A stretch of 64,000 nucleotides of DNA from a bacterium (GTDB taxonomy: Bacteria; Fibrobacterota; Fibrobacteria; UBA11236): positions 33,843 to 97,842 of the forward strand of contig OMJM01000047.1 of NCBI GenBank assembly GCA_900299345.1, given 5' to 3'. Positions 1-9,158 of this stretch are shown here, piece by piece. Numbering within the stretch: position 1 is the first letter of the stretch; every line of letters begins with the position of its first letter. Made by a program: the position numbers and the translations under genes. The notes below the pieces were generated by a model. It did no database searches. It saw only the letters and a list, made by a program, of their open reading frames with translations, and was not told where the DNA came from.

Positions 1-1002
1 ATTGGACACGATGAAATCGCGCGCATTCCCCACCAGGGCGGGATCCATATGCTCGAAGCTCCGCGCCACCTTCATGACGCCATCCACGTGTGCGCCGCCT
101 TTGTGAGCAAACGCCGCTTCGCCCACATAGGGCTGACGGATGTCGTCGGCAAGATTGGCTATTTCGCTGATGCTGAGGCTCAATCCACGCAACTCCTTGA
201 GCTGCTCGTCGGACACGACCTTGTATCCCATCTTGAGCTGTAAATCCGGTACGATTACGGTGAGATTGGCGTTGCCGCAGCGCTCGCCATATCCGTTGAA
301 CACGCCCTGCACTTGTGTCGCCCCCGCACGCACGGCGGCAAGACTGTTGGCCACGGCCACGCCGGTATCGTTGTGGACATGAATGCCCAAAGCCGCGTTC
401 AATTCCCGTTTGATCCGTGCTGTGATATCCTCCAGCTCCCAGGACAATGCCATGCCACCGTTGGTGTCGCACAATACCAGGCAATCGGCGCCACCGTCCT
501 TGGCCGCACGCAACGTCGACAACGCGTACTCCGGATTGGCCTTGTAGCCATCGAAGAAGTGCTCGGCATCGTACACGACTTCCTGTGCGTGTCGTTTCAA
601 ATAGGCCACGGAATCGCGGATCATGCGCAGGTTTTCTTCCAGCGTGGTACGCAGCACTTCGGTGACGTGTAAATCCCAGCTCTTCCCAAAAATGGTGATG
701 ACGGGTGCCTTCGAGTCGGTTAGCGGCTTCAAGATGGGATCATTCTCCGGGACCCCTTTCGGACGGCATGTGCTCCCAAATGCGGCGATCTTGGCATGCT
801 TCCACGTCATTTGACGGGCACGGGCAAAAAATTCAACGTCCGTCGGATTAGTGGGGTTGGGCCACCCGCCCTCGATGTAATCCACTCCAAAGGCATCCAG
901 CTTGCGAGCGATGGCCAGCTTGTCCTCGAGCGAAAAGGACAGGCCTTTTGCCTGATTGCCATCGCGCAATGTGGTGTCGTAGATGTAAACCTGTTTTTTC
1001 AT
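1..1002 (-). CDS. cimA: (R)-citramalate synthase / 2-isopropylmalate synthase family (3' end truncated by window edge)
   Basis: Minus-strand translation from ATG at 1002: MKKQVYIYDTTLRDGNQAKGLSFSLEDKLAIARKLDAFGVDYIEGGWPNPTNPTDVEFF...DCLVLCDTNGGMAL...GIHVHNDTGVAVANSLAAVRAGATQVQGVFNGYGERCGNANL; DTTLRDG, CDTNGG and HxHND motifs. Not in the ORF track because it runs off the window. Confidence 0.9.
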   Translation of the reverse strand, partial: MKKQVYIYDTTLRDGNQAKGLSFSLEDKLAIARKLDAFGVDYIEGGWPNPTNPTDVEFFARARQMTWKHAKIAAFGSTCRPKGVPENDPILKPLTDSKAPVITIFGKSWDLHVTEVLRTTLEENLRMIRDSVAYLKRHAQEVVYDAEHFFDGYKANPEYALSTLRAAKDGGADCLVLCDTNGGMALSWELEDITARIKRELNAALGIHVHNDTGVAVANSLAAVRAGATQVQGVFNGYGERCGNANLTVIVPDLQLKMGYKVVSDEQLKELRGLSLSISEIANLADDIRQPYVGEAAFAHKGGAHVDGVMKVARSFEHMDPALVGNARDFIVSN

Positions 1003-1030
1003 GGCTTCCTGCCTTTCAGGGTTTAAAACA

Positions 1031-1061
1031 AAAAAGCCCGCTCTTGAGGAGCGGGCTTTTT
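1031..1061 (-). terminator. Intrinsic terminator hairpin in the cimA leader (attenuator terminator)
   Basis: Minus strand AAAAAGCCCGCTC-CTCAA-GAGCGGGCTTTTTTG: GC-rich stem plus T-run, between the leader ORF and the cimA start. Confidence 0.88.
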
Positions 1062-1080
1062 CAGGAATGGGCAAAATCCT

Positions 1081-1137
1081 TTAAAGTCCGCTCCCCGGCG
1101 GGGTGATAATAATTCGAATCGCGAGGGTGGATTTCAT
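1081..1137 (-). CDS. Candidate Ile-rich attenuator leader peptide MKSTLAIRIIITPPGSGL
   Basis: ATG AAA TCC ACC CTC GCG ATT CGA ATT ATT ATC ACC CCG CCG GGG AGC GGA CTT TAA: 4 Ile codons in a 5-codon span, directly upstream of a terminator and citramalate synthase. Confidence 0.75.
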   Translation of the reverse strand: MKSTLAIRIIITPPGSGL

Positions 1138-1360
1138 GTTCTGAGTCCAAGATAATCAATTCTCAGCTGTTATAAAGTTGGCACTTGATGCGTGTTGTTT
1201 CCAAAAATCGCTTTGGGAAACGAAGTGAGCATTATCACATAACTTGTTGATACATAACCTGTTGTAACACTCTGTTACCGTCACCCTGGTCCATTTTTCT
1301 TACGTCTTACTCCAGTTTGAATCACGTTTTCGAGTCTTTGACGCTAAAACAGGGGGATCC

Positions 1361-4300
1361 ATGAAACAATCCATCTGGCTCGTTGTTGCATCACTTACGG
1401 TTTCTGCATTTGCAGACGTTCTCCCCCCCGATAGTCTCACATACAATTCACCCGCCGTCTATACGGTAGGAGTTGCCATCACACCGAATACTCCGTTCGT
1501 GGTAGGTACGGTGGACGTCTATACCTCTTCTCCTGCATTGCCACCAGGGTTAACTCTGGATTCCCTGACCGGTATCATCTCTGGAACCCCCGTCAGCTCC
1601 TCCGCGGGTACTGACTATCTCCTCATTGCCACCAACGGCGCGGGCTCTGATACAGATACAGTGAATATCACAGTGAACGAAAAGCCAAACGTCACATCGG
1701 ATCCCGCGAACAGGATGGTCAATGCAGGTTCGACGGTAAAGTTTGGGGTGACTGCCACCGGCACTTTGCCACTGACCTACAAGTGGCTGAAGAATGGCAC
1801 CGATAGTGTTGGAAATGCCGACACTTTAATGCTTTCCAACGTGTTCGCATCGGACACCGGATCCTACAAGTGCGTCATAACCAACATCGCCGGTGTAGAT
1901 ACCAGCGCTTCAGCGACACTCGGGTTGAACGTTCCTGCGTTCGTCGTTTCCAACCCCTTGAGCGATACCGTTCTGGTGGGACAGATGGTGAAATTCGGTG
2001 TCACCGCAACAGGAACCTTACCTCGCAGCTACAAGTGGCTGAAGAACGGAACCGACAGCGTCGGGAATTCCGACACGTTGACCATCTCCAGCGCAGTGCT
2101 TGGCGATTCCGGTAGCTACACCTGCGTGGTGACCAACATCGCTGGAGCGGACACCAGCGATCCGGCCATGCTGACCGTCTGGGCTCCGGCCAATGTCAGT
2201 TCCGATCCAACGAGCAAAATGGCGAATATCGGCTCAACCGTGAAGTTCGGTGTTGTCGCCTCCGGTACCTTGCCGCTGACCTACAAGTGGCTGAAGAATG
2301 GAACCGACAGCGTGGGGAACTCCGATACCCTGACACTTTCCAATGTATCTGCCTCGGACACCGGTTCCTACAAGTGCATCGTCACTAACATCGCCGGCGC
2401 AGATACCAGTGCCTCGGCAACACTCGGACTGAACGTGCCGGCCTCCGTTGCTTCCAACCCCATGAGCGATACGGTGCTTACGGGAACAGTGGCGAAGCTT
2501 GGTATCACCGCGACGGGAACCTTGCCTCGCACTTACAAGTGGCTCAAGAACGGAACCGACAGTGTCGGTAACTCAGACACCTTGACCATCGCCAGCGTTG
2601 CTTTGTCTGACTCCGGAAGCTACGCCTGCATTGTCACCAATATCGCAGGCGCGGATACCAGTGATCCGGCGCTATTGACGGTTTGGGCATTAGCCAACGT
2701 GGCCACGGATCCTGCCAATCAGATGGTCAATACTGGCTCAACCGTGAAATTTGGCATCACTGGGACAGGCACCGCGCCATTGTCCTACAAGTGGCTGAAG
2801 AATGGCACCGACAGTGTCGGCAACTCCGATACGCTTACGTTGGTCAACGTCCAGAATGCGGATGTCGGTTCCTACAAGTGCGTCGTGACCAACATCGCCG
2901 GTTCCGACACCAGTGCTCCTGCCACGCTTGGATTGAACGTGCCAGCCTCCATTGCTTCCAATCCGGTGAATGACACGGCCGTGGCGGGGGAGATGGTCAA
3001 GATTGGTGTGACGGCCATCGGCACTGCACCCAAGTTCTACAAGTGGCTGAAGAATGGCACCGACAGTGTCGGTAATGCCGATACGTTGACGTTCGCACTT
3101 GTGCAACCCACCGATTCCGGAACCTACGTATGCATCGTGAGAAACATGGCGGGAAGCGACACCAGCGATCCAGCCACGGTAACGGTGCGTATACCGCCCA
3201 TGGTGGATGTACAACCAGTGAACCGAATCGCCGGTGCTGGCAATGCCGTGACATTCCATGTGACCGCGACAGGCACCTTGCCCTTGTCCTATAAGTGGTT
3301 GAAGAACGGAACCGACAGCGTCGGTAACTCCGACACTTTGACCTTGGACAGCCTTCAACTGGCGGATTCCGGATCTTACACGTGTGTAGTGAGCAACATG
3401 GCAGGAACCAACACCAGCACTCCGGCAACTTTGACCGTGCACATGGCCGCGACGATCGACGAAGAACCGATGAGCCTGATGGTCAATCCCGGATCCACCG
3501 TGCATTTCGGCATCAAGGCCACCGGCATGGCGCCGCTTGTTTACACGTGGCTCAAGAATGGAACAGACACTGTCGGCAACGAAGACACATTGACCTTGAT
3601 CAACGTCCAGAATGCTGATATCGCCTCCTACACCTGCATTGTGAAAAACGATTCGGGAGCTGATACCAGTGCTTCCGTCACCTTGGCCCTGAACGTGATC
3701 GCGGATGTCAGCTCCAATCCGGCAAGCCAGATGGTAAATGCAGGATCCACCGTCAAATTTGGTGTGACCGCCACAGGCACAGCGCCCTTGTCCTACAAGT
3801 GGCTCAAGAACGGAACCGACAGTGTCGGTCACCTCGACACGTTGGTGCTGGTGAATGTTCAAAGCGCGGATACCGGGTCCTACAAATGCGTGGTTCGAAA
3901 CATCGTAGGCACAGATACCAGCGCCCCGGCTACCCTGGCACTGAATGTGCCCGTCAACATCCTTTCGCAAACGGGAAACCAGATGGCGAATGCGGGTTCC
4001 ACGATCAAGTTCTCAGTGAATGTTTCCGGTACGGCACCCTTCACTTATAAGTGGCTCAAAAACGGAATTGACAGCGTCGGAAATTCCGATACCCTTACCT
4101 TGATGAATTTTCAGGCGGCGGATACCGGGTCTTACACCTGTTTCGTCACCAATGTTGCTGGAGCCGATACCAGCGTCCCGTCTTCGTTGGGCTTGAACAT
4201 TCCGGCCGTCATCGCCTCCAACCCGGTCAGCGATACCATCCTGGTGGGTGGGTCGGTGACGTTTGGAGTTACGGCCACAGGCACAGCGCCCCTGTCCTAC

Positions 4301-6004
4301 AAGTGGCTCAAAAATGGAACCGACAGCGTCGGCAGTTCCGACACGCTCGTCGTCTCCAACGCCCATCTCTCGGACTCGGGAACCTACACCTGCGTGGTGC
4401 GGAACGTCGCCGGAAGCGACACCAGTGATCCCGCCGTTTTGACGGTATGGATGCCGTCCACCATCAACGCCAATCCCGTCAGCCGTATCGCGGGCGTGGG
4501 AGATACCGTGAAATTCAGAGTGATCGCTTCGGGAACGTTGCCCCAAACGTACAAGTGGCTCAAGAACGGCATTGACAGCGTCGGGAATTCCGATACACTC
4601 ACCATTGCCGGACTTGTGGAAGCCGATTCGGGCGCTTACATGTGCATCGTCACCAATATCGCAGGCTCCGATACCAGCGCTCCCGCCACCTTGATCGTCC
4701 ATCTTGCTGCGACGATTGACGAGCAGCCGGTAAGCCGCACTGTAACTGCCGGTCAATCGGTGAAATTCGGTGTCAAGGCAACCGGTCAGGCTCCATTGTC
4801 CTACAAGTGGCTCAAGAACGGAACCGACAGTGTCGGGAATTCTGATACTTTGACCATCCCGACTACGGTGGTGGCGGATTCGGGTGTTTACACCTGCGTT
4901 GTCACAAACGGGTCGGGGAGCGACACCAGCGATCCCGCTGTCCTGACTGTCCGCATTATTCCTCTGATTACCTCCCAATCGGCAAGCGATACCGCCACCT
5001 TGGGCATCTCGGTGAAATTCGGCATCACGGCCATCGGCACTCCGGCGATCTCCTACAAATGGATCAAGAACGGGACTGACAGCGTCGGGAACATGGACAC
5101 GCTGACCTTTGCAAGCATCCAAGCTTCCGATTCAGGCTCTTACAAGTGCGTGGTGACCAACGTCGCGGGCGCCGACACCAGCGACCCCATTCGCTTGACC
5201 GTGATTCTGCCCCCAGTGATTACTTATTCGACCCCGGTGGCCATCTACAAACGCGATACCATCGCGATCCCGAATACCATTGTCTCCACCGGCGGACCGG
5301 TTTCTGTGTTCCACATCAACCCCGCATTGCCGACCGGGTTGTCCTTCGACACATTGACAGGAACAATTTCAGGAACACCCGACGGACAATCAAACCCAGC
5401 GAATTATCAAGTGATTGGCTCCGGAAGGGGAGGAACGGACACGGCCATGGTCAACATCTCGGTTTACACCCCACCGACCTCGCTGTCGTATCCTGACGAT
5501 TACGTGACCTATGTTCTCAACGTTCCTTTCGTCGCAAACGTGCCGACGGTGAATGCACTGGTCACTCACTATTCGATCAGCCCGGCGTTGCCTCCCGGCT
5601 TGACCCTCGATAGTTTGACCGGCGCCATTAGTGGACCTGCTACGACGCACCAATCCTTCGCTGCCAACTACACAGTCACGGCCAGCAATCCGTATGGATC
5701 GATTCAAACCCTCATCACATTGGCGGTGGTGGGCATTCCCTCGAACCTCTCATATCCGGACGACATTCCCACGTACAGCGTCTCTAGGCCGATCTCTCCG
5801 CCGAATATTCCGACGGTACAGGGCATTGTGACGAGTTACTCGATTAGTCCCGTCTTGCCGACAGGATTGACGTTCGATTTGACGACCGGATACATCCAGG
5901 GAACGCCACCGAATCCTTCACCGTCGACCGTTTATACGATCACCGCGACGAATCCTGGCGGAACCACGCAGACAACGATTACTATGCGAATCATAGTCCC
6001 GTAA
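1361..6004 (+). CDS. Secreted giant multi-Ig-like/putative-Ig (He_PIG-like) repeat protein
   Basis: Signal-peptide-like N-terminus MKQSIWLVVASLTVSAFA; 14 repeats with core YKWLKNGTDSVGNSDTLT; flanking LPPGLTLDSLTGxISGTP domains (1 N-terminal, 3 C-terminal). Confidence 0.9.
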   Translation: MKQSIWLVVASLTVSAFADVLPPDSLTYNSPAVYTVGVAITPNTPFVVGTVDVYTSSPALPPGLTLDSLTGIISGTPVSSSAGTDYLLIATNGAGSDTDTVNITVNEKPNVTSDPANRMVNAGSTVKFGVTATGTLPLTYKWLKNGTDSVGNADTLMLSNVFASDTGSYKCVITNIAGVDTSASATLGLNVPAFVVSNPLSDTVLVGQMVKFGVTATGTLPRSYKWLKNGTDSVGNSDTLTISSAVLGDSGSYTCVVTNIAGADTSDPAMLTVWAPANVSSDPTSKMANIGSTVKFGVVASGTLPLTYKWLKNGTDSVGNSDTLTLSNVSASDTGSYKCIVTNIAGADTSASATLGLNVPASVASNPMSDTVLTGTVAKLGITATGTLPRTYKWLKNGTDSVGNSDTLTIASVALSDSGSYACIVTNIAGADTSDPALLTVWALANVATDPANQMVNTGSTVKFGITGTGTAPLSYKWLKNGTDSVGNSDTLTLVNVQNADVGSYKCVVTNIAGSDTSAPATLGLNVPASIASNPVNDTAVAGEMVKIGVTAIGTAPKFYKWLKNGTDSVGNADTLTFALVQPTDSGTYVCIVRNMAGSDTSDPATVTVRIPPMVDVQPVNRIAGAGNAVTFHVTATGTLPLSYKWLKNGTDSVGNSDTLTLDSLQLADSGSYTCVVSNMAGTNTSTPATLTVHMAATIDEEPMSLMVNPGSTVHFGIKATGMAPLVYTWLKNGTDTVGNEDTLTLINVQNADIASYTCIVKNDSGADTSASVTLALNVIADVSSNPASQMVNAGSTVKFGVTATGTAPLSYKWLKNGTDSVGHLDTLVLVNVQSADTGSYKCVVRNIVGTDTSAPATLALNVPVNILSQTGNQMANAGSTIKFSVNVSGTAPFTYKWLKNGIDSVGNSDTLTLMNFQAADTGSYTCFVTNVAGADTSVPSSLGLNIPAVIASNPVSDTILVGGSVTFGVTATGTAPLSYKWLKNGTDSVGSSDTLVVSNAHLSDSGTYTCVVRNVAGSDTSDPAVLTVWMPSTINANPVSRIAGVGDTVKFRVIASGTLPQTYKWLKNGIDSVGNSDTLTIAGLVEADSGAYMCIVTNIAGSDTSAPATLIVHLAATIDEQPVSRTVTAGQSVKFGVKATGQAPLSYKWLKNGTDSVGNSDTLTIPTTVVADSGVYTCVVTNGSGSDTSDPAVLTVRIIPLITSQSASDTATLGISVKFGITAIGTPAISYKWIKNGTDSVGNMDTLTFASIQASDSGSYKCVVTNVAGADTSDPIRLTVILPPVITYSTPVAIYKRDTIAIPNTIVSTGGPVSVFHINPALPTGLSFDTLTGTISGTPDGQSNPANYQVIGSGRGGTDTAMVNISVYTPPTSLSYPDDYVTYVLNVPFVANVPTVNALVTHYSISPALPPGLTLDSLTGAISGPATTHQSFAANYTVTASNPYGSIQTLITLAVVGIPSNLSYPDDIPTYSVSRPISPPNIPTVQGIVTSYSISPVLPTGLTFDLTTGYIQGTPPNPSPSTVYTITATNPGGTTQTTITMRIIVP
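1685..5212 (+). repeat. 14 tandem Ig-like coding repeats, 252 bp (84 aa) each
   Basis: The K(W/I) codon of each core falls at 1781, 2033, 2285, 2537, 2789, 3041, 3293, 3545, 3797, 4049, 4301, 4553, 4805 and 5057, exactly 252 bp apart. Confidence 0.95.
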
Positions 6005-6014
6005 AAGGGACTAT
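5993..6014. terminator. Hairpin at convergent gene ends
   Basis: ATAGTCCC-GTAAAA-GGGACTAT, perfect 8-bp stem overlapping the stop codons of both convergent genes; no strong U-tract. Confidence 0.5.
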
Positions 6015-7021
6015 ACGGCCACAAGCCAGTTATAGCGGTCCCACGCATCCCCGTACTGAATCGACTGAAGAGCCTTGTACAGGCTCTTCAGCGTTTCGCC
6101 TGCTTCATCTTTGTTCCCGTAGCGGAAGACGCGATCCCCATGGTGAATGGCGTGAATGGGTGTTATGACGGCAGCCGTGCCGCAGGCTCCCACTTCTGAA
6201 AACTGATCCAACGCATCCAAAGCGATGGGCTCGCGACGGACTTTCAGACCGAGATCATCTGCGAGCATCTGCAGACTTTCATTGGTCACGCTTTGGAGGA
6301 TGGACGGAGAATCGGGCGTCTTGAACTCCCCCTTGGAGGTGATGCCGATGAAATTCGAAGTGCCGAATTCGTCCACATACTTGTTTTCCTTCGGATCCGC
6401 GAACAGGATGATTGGGAAACCCTTCTTCTTGCCCACCAGTCCGGGCAACAGACTGGCAGCGTAGTTGCCCGCCGTTTTGGCGCGTCCCGTCCCCTTGGGA
6501 GCGGCACGGTCATAATCGAGCATCACCAGTGCTTCCACGGGATGGAAACCATCCTTGTAGTAAGGCCCCACGGGCGTCACCAGCACGATGAAGGAGTAAG
6601 TTGCGGAGGCTTTGATGCCAACTGTCGCCTCGGTGCCGATCAACAGGGGACGGAGATACAGGCTGGCACCGGTGCCATAGGGTGGGACAAATTCGATGTT
6701 TTGGATCACGGCCTGACGGCAGGCATCGATGAAAAGCTCATCGGATGGAGCCTCCATGCAGAGACGTTCGGCCGAAAGCCGCATACGGTGGGCATTGCGA
6801 TCCGGTCGAAAAAGAACCACGCGATTATCGCGGGTACGGAAGGCCTTCAGGCCCTCAAAGATCGCCTGACCGTAATGGAGGCAGTTGGCTGCGACATGCA
6901 TCTGCAAGTACGGGCTGGTTTTGAACTCGGAGACACCCCACTTGCCATCGACAAAATCGCACTGAATATGGCCGTTGGTGGGAAGGTATTGGAATCCGAG
7001 ATTTTTCCAGTCGAGTTGCAT
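6011..7021 (-). CDS. ilvE: Branched-chain amino acid aminotransferase
   Basis: LHYGQAIFEGLKAFR, YLRPLLIGTEATVG, GRAKTAGNYAASL, EFGTSNFIGI: class IV aminotransferase motifs. Confidence 0.95.
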   Translation of the reverse strand: MQLDWKNLGFQYLPTNGHIQCDFVDGKWGVSEFKTSPYLQMHVAANCLHYGQAIFEGLKAFRTRDNRVVLFRPDRNAHRMRLSAERLCMEAPSDELFIDACRQAVIQNIEFVPPYGTGASLYLRPLLIGTEATVGIKASATYSFIVLVTPVGPYYKDGFHPVEALVMLDYDRAAPKGTGRAKTAGNYAASLLPGLVGKKKGFPIILFADPKENKYVDEFGTSNFIGITSKGEFKTPDSPSILQSVTNESLQMLADDLGLKVRREPIALDALDQFSEVGACGTAAVITPIHAIHHGDRVFRYGNKDEAGETLKSLYKALQSIQYGDAWDRYNWLVAV

Positions 7022-7088
7022 GAGCTATTTCCGTGAAACAGGGTTCTGATGCCTATCTAGCAAAATCTCGACGATTTACATTGAACCC

Positions 7089-7337
7089 ATGAGGCTGCCC
7101 AAACCCGTTTTGCGTCTGCTGTCTTTTTTGGACAGGGTTTTTCGCATTCTGCTGAAGCCCCTGCAGGTTGTCAGCAATTTCGTTTTCGTCACCATCTCGT
7201 ATTTCCTGGGAGTCGGGTTGTCGGCGATTTTCTACCGCCGCGCCGCAAAGAAGAATCCACAGTCAACCGTGGATTCTTACTGGCAGGAAATGCAGACCAC
7301 CCCCAAGGATCAGGACGCGTGGTTGCGTCCCTTCTGA
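7089..7337 (+). CDS. Small membrane protein, possibly SxtJ-like
   Basis: One hydrophobic segment, C-terminal DSYW...DAWLRPF; directly upstream of the carbamoyltransferase. Confidence 0.6.
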   Translation: MRLPKPVLRLLSFLDRVFRILLKPLQVVSNFVFVTISYFLGVGLSAIFYRRAAKKNPQSTVDSYWQEMQTTPKDQDAWLRPF

Positions 7338-7351
7338 GTTCCGGGTTATAA

Positions 7352-9112
7352 ATGAAGATTCTCGGCATCAGTTGCCATTATCATGACGCCGCAGCGACAT
7401 TGCTGATGGACGGGATCGTCGTAGCGGCTGCTGAAGAGGAACGGTTCACACGCCGAAAACATGATCCATCCTTTCCCCAAAATGCTGTGGAGTTTTGTCT
7501 GCAACAGAGTGGACTCGGCATTGAGGATATTGATGCCATTGCATTTTATGAAAAACCACTGCTCAAGTTCGAACGGCTGCTGACCCAGCACGTCCAATAT
7601 TTTCCCAAGAGTTATGCCGTGTTCCGGCGTGCGATACCGGCATGGCTGACGGAAAAGTTGCGCATCCGGCGTTTGTTCCGGAAGAAATTGAAATTCAAGG
7701 GCGATGTGTATTTCCTCGAACATCATTTGTCCCACGCTGCGGGAGTCTTTTATCCGAGCCCTTTCGAGGAAGCCGCAGTGCTTACGGTGGACGGGGTGGG
7801 GGAATGGACCACGGCGGCCATGGGCATGGGACGCAGAACGCACCTTGATCTCACACATGAAATTCGCTTTCCTCATTCCATCGGTTTGCTCTATTCCGCG
7901 GTCACGGCGTATCTCGGGTTCTCGGTGAATAACTCCGAGTACAAGGTGATGGGCCTGTCTGCGTATGGGAACAAAAACCCGGCTACGAATCCTTATTACG
8001 CCGCCTTGCGCCGCATGATCGATTTGAAACCGGACGGTAGCTTTCGTCTGGACATGGGTTTCTTCGATTATGAATTCGCGGAACGCATGCCTTCGAAAAA
8101 ATTCTGCGAACTACTGGGTGGTCCGTCGCGCGAACCCGTGGAGCCGGTCACTGCGCGGCATCAGGATATCGCAGCTGCGGTGCAACTCGTCACCGAAGAA
8201 GCCGTGTTGTCCATGCTGCGGCATTTGCATCGGCAGACAAATTGCCCCAATGTGGTGCTTTCCGGCGGCGTGGCGTTGAACAGCGTCTGCAATGGGAAAA
8301 TCCTTTCGGAAACTGATTTTCAGAATGTTTGGATTCAACCCAACTCCGGCGACGGCGGTTCCAGCATGGGTGCGGCACTATATCTCTACCACGCCATTCT
8401 CGGACAACCGCGGAATTATGCTCTTCGCAGCCCATACCTGGGTCCCGGATTTTCCTCCGCCCAGGTTGAGTCGTTTCTCAAGTCGCAACACATCACGTAT
8501 CATCACTTCTCGTCGCAAAGTGAACTGCTGGATCAAACTGCGCAACTCATCCATTCCGGCAAGGTGGTGGGATGGTTTCAAGGACGTATGGAATGGGGTC
8601 CGCGCGCTTTGGGCGCCCGCAGCATTCTGGCCAATCCCTGCGATCCTGGTATTCGCGATGTTCTGAATCTCAAGGTCAAACACCGGGAATCCTTCCGGCC
8701 CTTCGCCCCGGCGGTGTGCGTTGAAGATGCAGCGACCTACTTCGAATGCGACAATCCCGTTCCGCTTCCCGCGGACTTCATGTTGATGGTGTATCCGGTG
8801 CGGCCGGAATGGCGGGAGAAGCTCCCTGCGGTCACACACGTGGATGGCAGCGGCCGTTTGCAAACGGTGCGCCGAGACGCCCATCCGCTTTACTACGATC
8901 TCATCCGGTCCTTCGGAAGGATTTCCGGCGTGCCGATGTTGGTGAACACATCATTCAACATCCGCGGGGAGCCGATGGTCTGCGCGCCGGATCAGGCGTA
9001 CCGTTGCATGATGGGCACGAGGATCGATTGTTTGGTGATGGAAGATTTCATCATCCATCGGCATGAAAACCTACGGGACGCCTGGGATTCGGAATCTCTG
9101 GCAAAGGATTAG
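7352..9112 (+). CDS. Carbamoyltransferase (NodU/CmcH family)
   Basis: MKILGISCHYHDAAATLLMDGIVVAAAEEERFTRRKHD, VLSGGVALNSVCNGKI, GRMEWGPRALGARSILANP, LVNTSFNIRGEPMV. Confidence 0.95.
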   Translation: MKILGISCHYHDAAATLLMDGIVVAAAEEERFTRRKHDPSFPQNAVEFCLQQSGLGIEDIDAIAFYEKPLLKFERLLTQHVQYFPKSYAVFRRAIPAWLTEKLRIRRLFRKKLKFKGDVYFLEHHLSHAAGVFYPSPFEEAAVLTVDGVGEWTTAAMGMGRRTHLDLTHEIRFPHSIGLLYSAVTAYLGFSVNNSEYKVMGLSAYGNKNPATNPYYAALRRMIDLKPDGSFRLDMGFFDYEFAERMPSKKFCELLGGPSREPVEPVTARHQDIAAAVQLVTEEAVLSMLRHLHRQTNCPNVVLSGGVALNSVCNGKILSETDFQNVWIQPNSGDGGSSMGAALYLYHAILGQPRNYALRSPYLGPGFSSAQVESFLKSQHITYHHFSSQSELLDQTAQLIHSGKVVGWFQGRMEWGPRALGARSILANPCDPGIRDVLNLKVKHRESFRPFAPAVCVEDAATYFECDNPVPLPADFMLMVYPVRPEWREKLPAVTHVDGSGRLQTVRRDAHPLYYDLIRSFGRISGVPMLVNTSFNIRGEPMVCAPDQAYRCMMGTRIDCLVMEDFIIHRHENLRDAWDSESLAKD

Positions 9113-9113
9113 G

Positions 9114-9139
9114 GCTGGCTTCGACTACGCTCAGCCAGC
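9114..9139. repeat. Short palindromic repeat-like element
   Basis: GCTGGCT-TCGACTACGCTC-AGCCAGC inverted repeat just after the carbamoyltransferase stop; contains TTCGACTACGCTCA. Confidence 0.5.
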
Positions 9140-9158
9140 AAAAAGGATAAGGTAAAGA

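Larger units (their letters stand above)
1031..1137 (-). promoter_or_regulatory. Candidate translation-coupled transcription attenuator controlling cimA
   Basis: Leader ORF, antiterminator segment GGGGAGCGGACTTT (1096-1083) complementary (13 of 14, one G-U) to the terminator 5' arm AAAGCCCGCTCCTC, then terminator and T-run. Confidence 0.75.

Noticed and set aside
1175-1200. Possible sigma-54 promoter TTGGCACTTGATGCG upstream of the Ig gene
   Set aside because: The GG-N10-GC spacing element is not satisfied, so not reported as a promoter.
2738-3970. 410-aa minus-strand ORF (and 369-aa ORF at 4013-5122)
   Set aside because: Shadow ORFs antisense to the 252-bp Ig repeats; they stay open because the repeated codons lack antisense stops. 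The protein has no domain-like composition.
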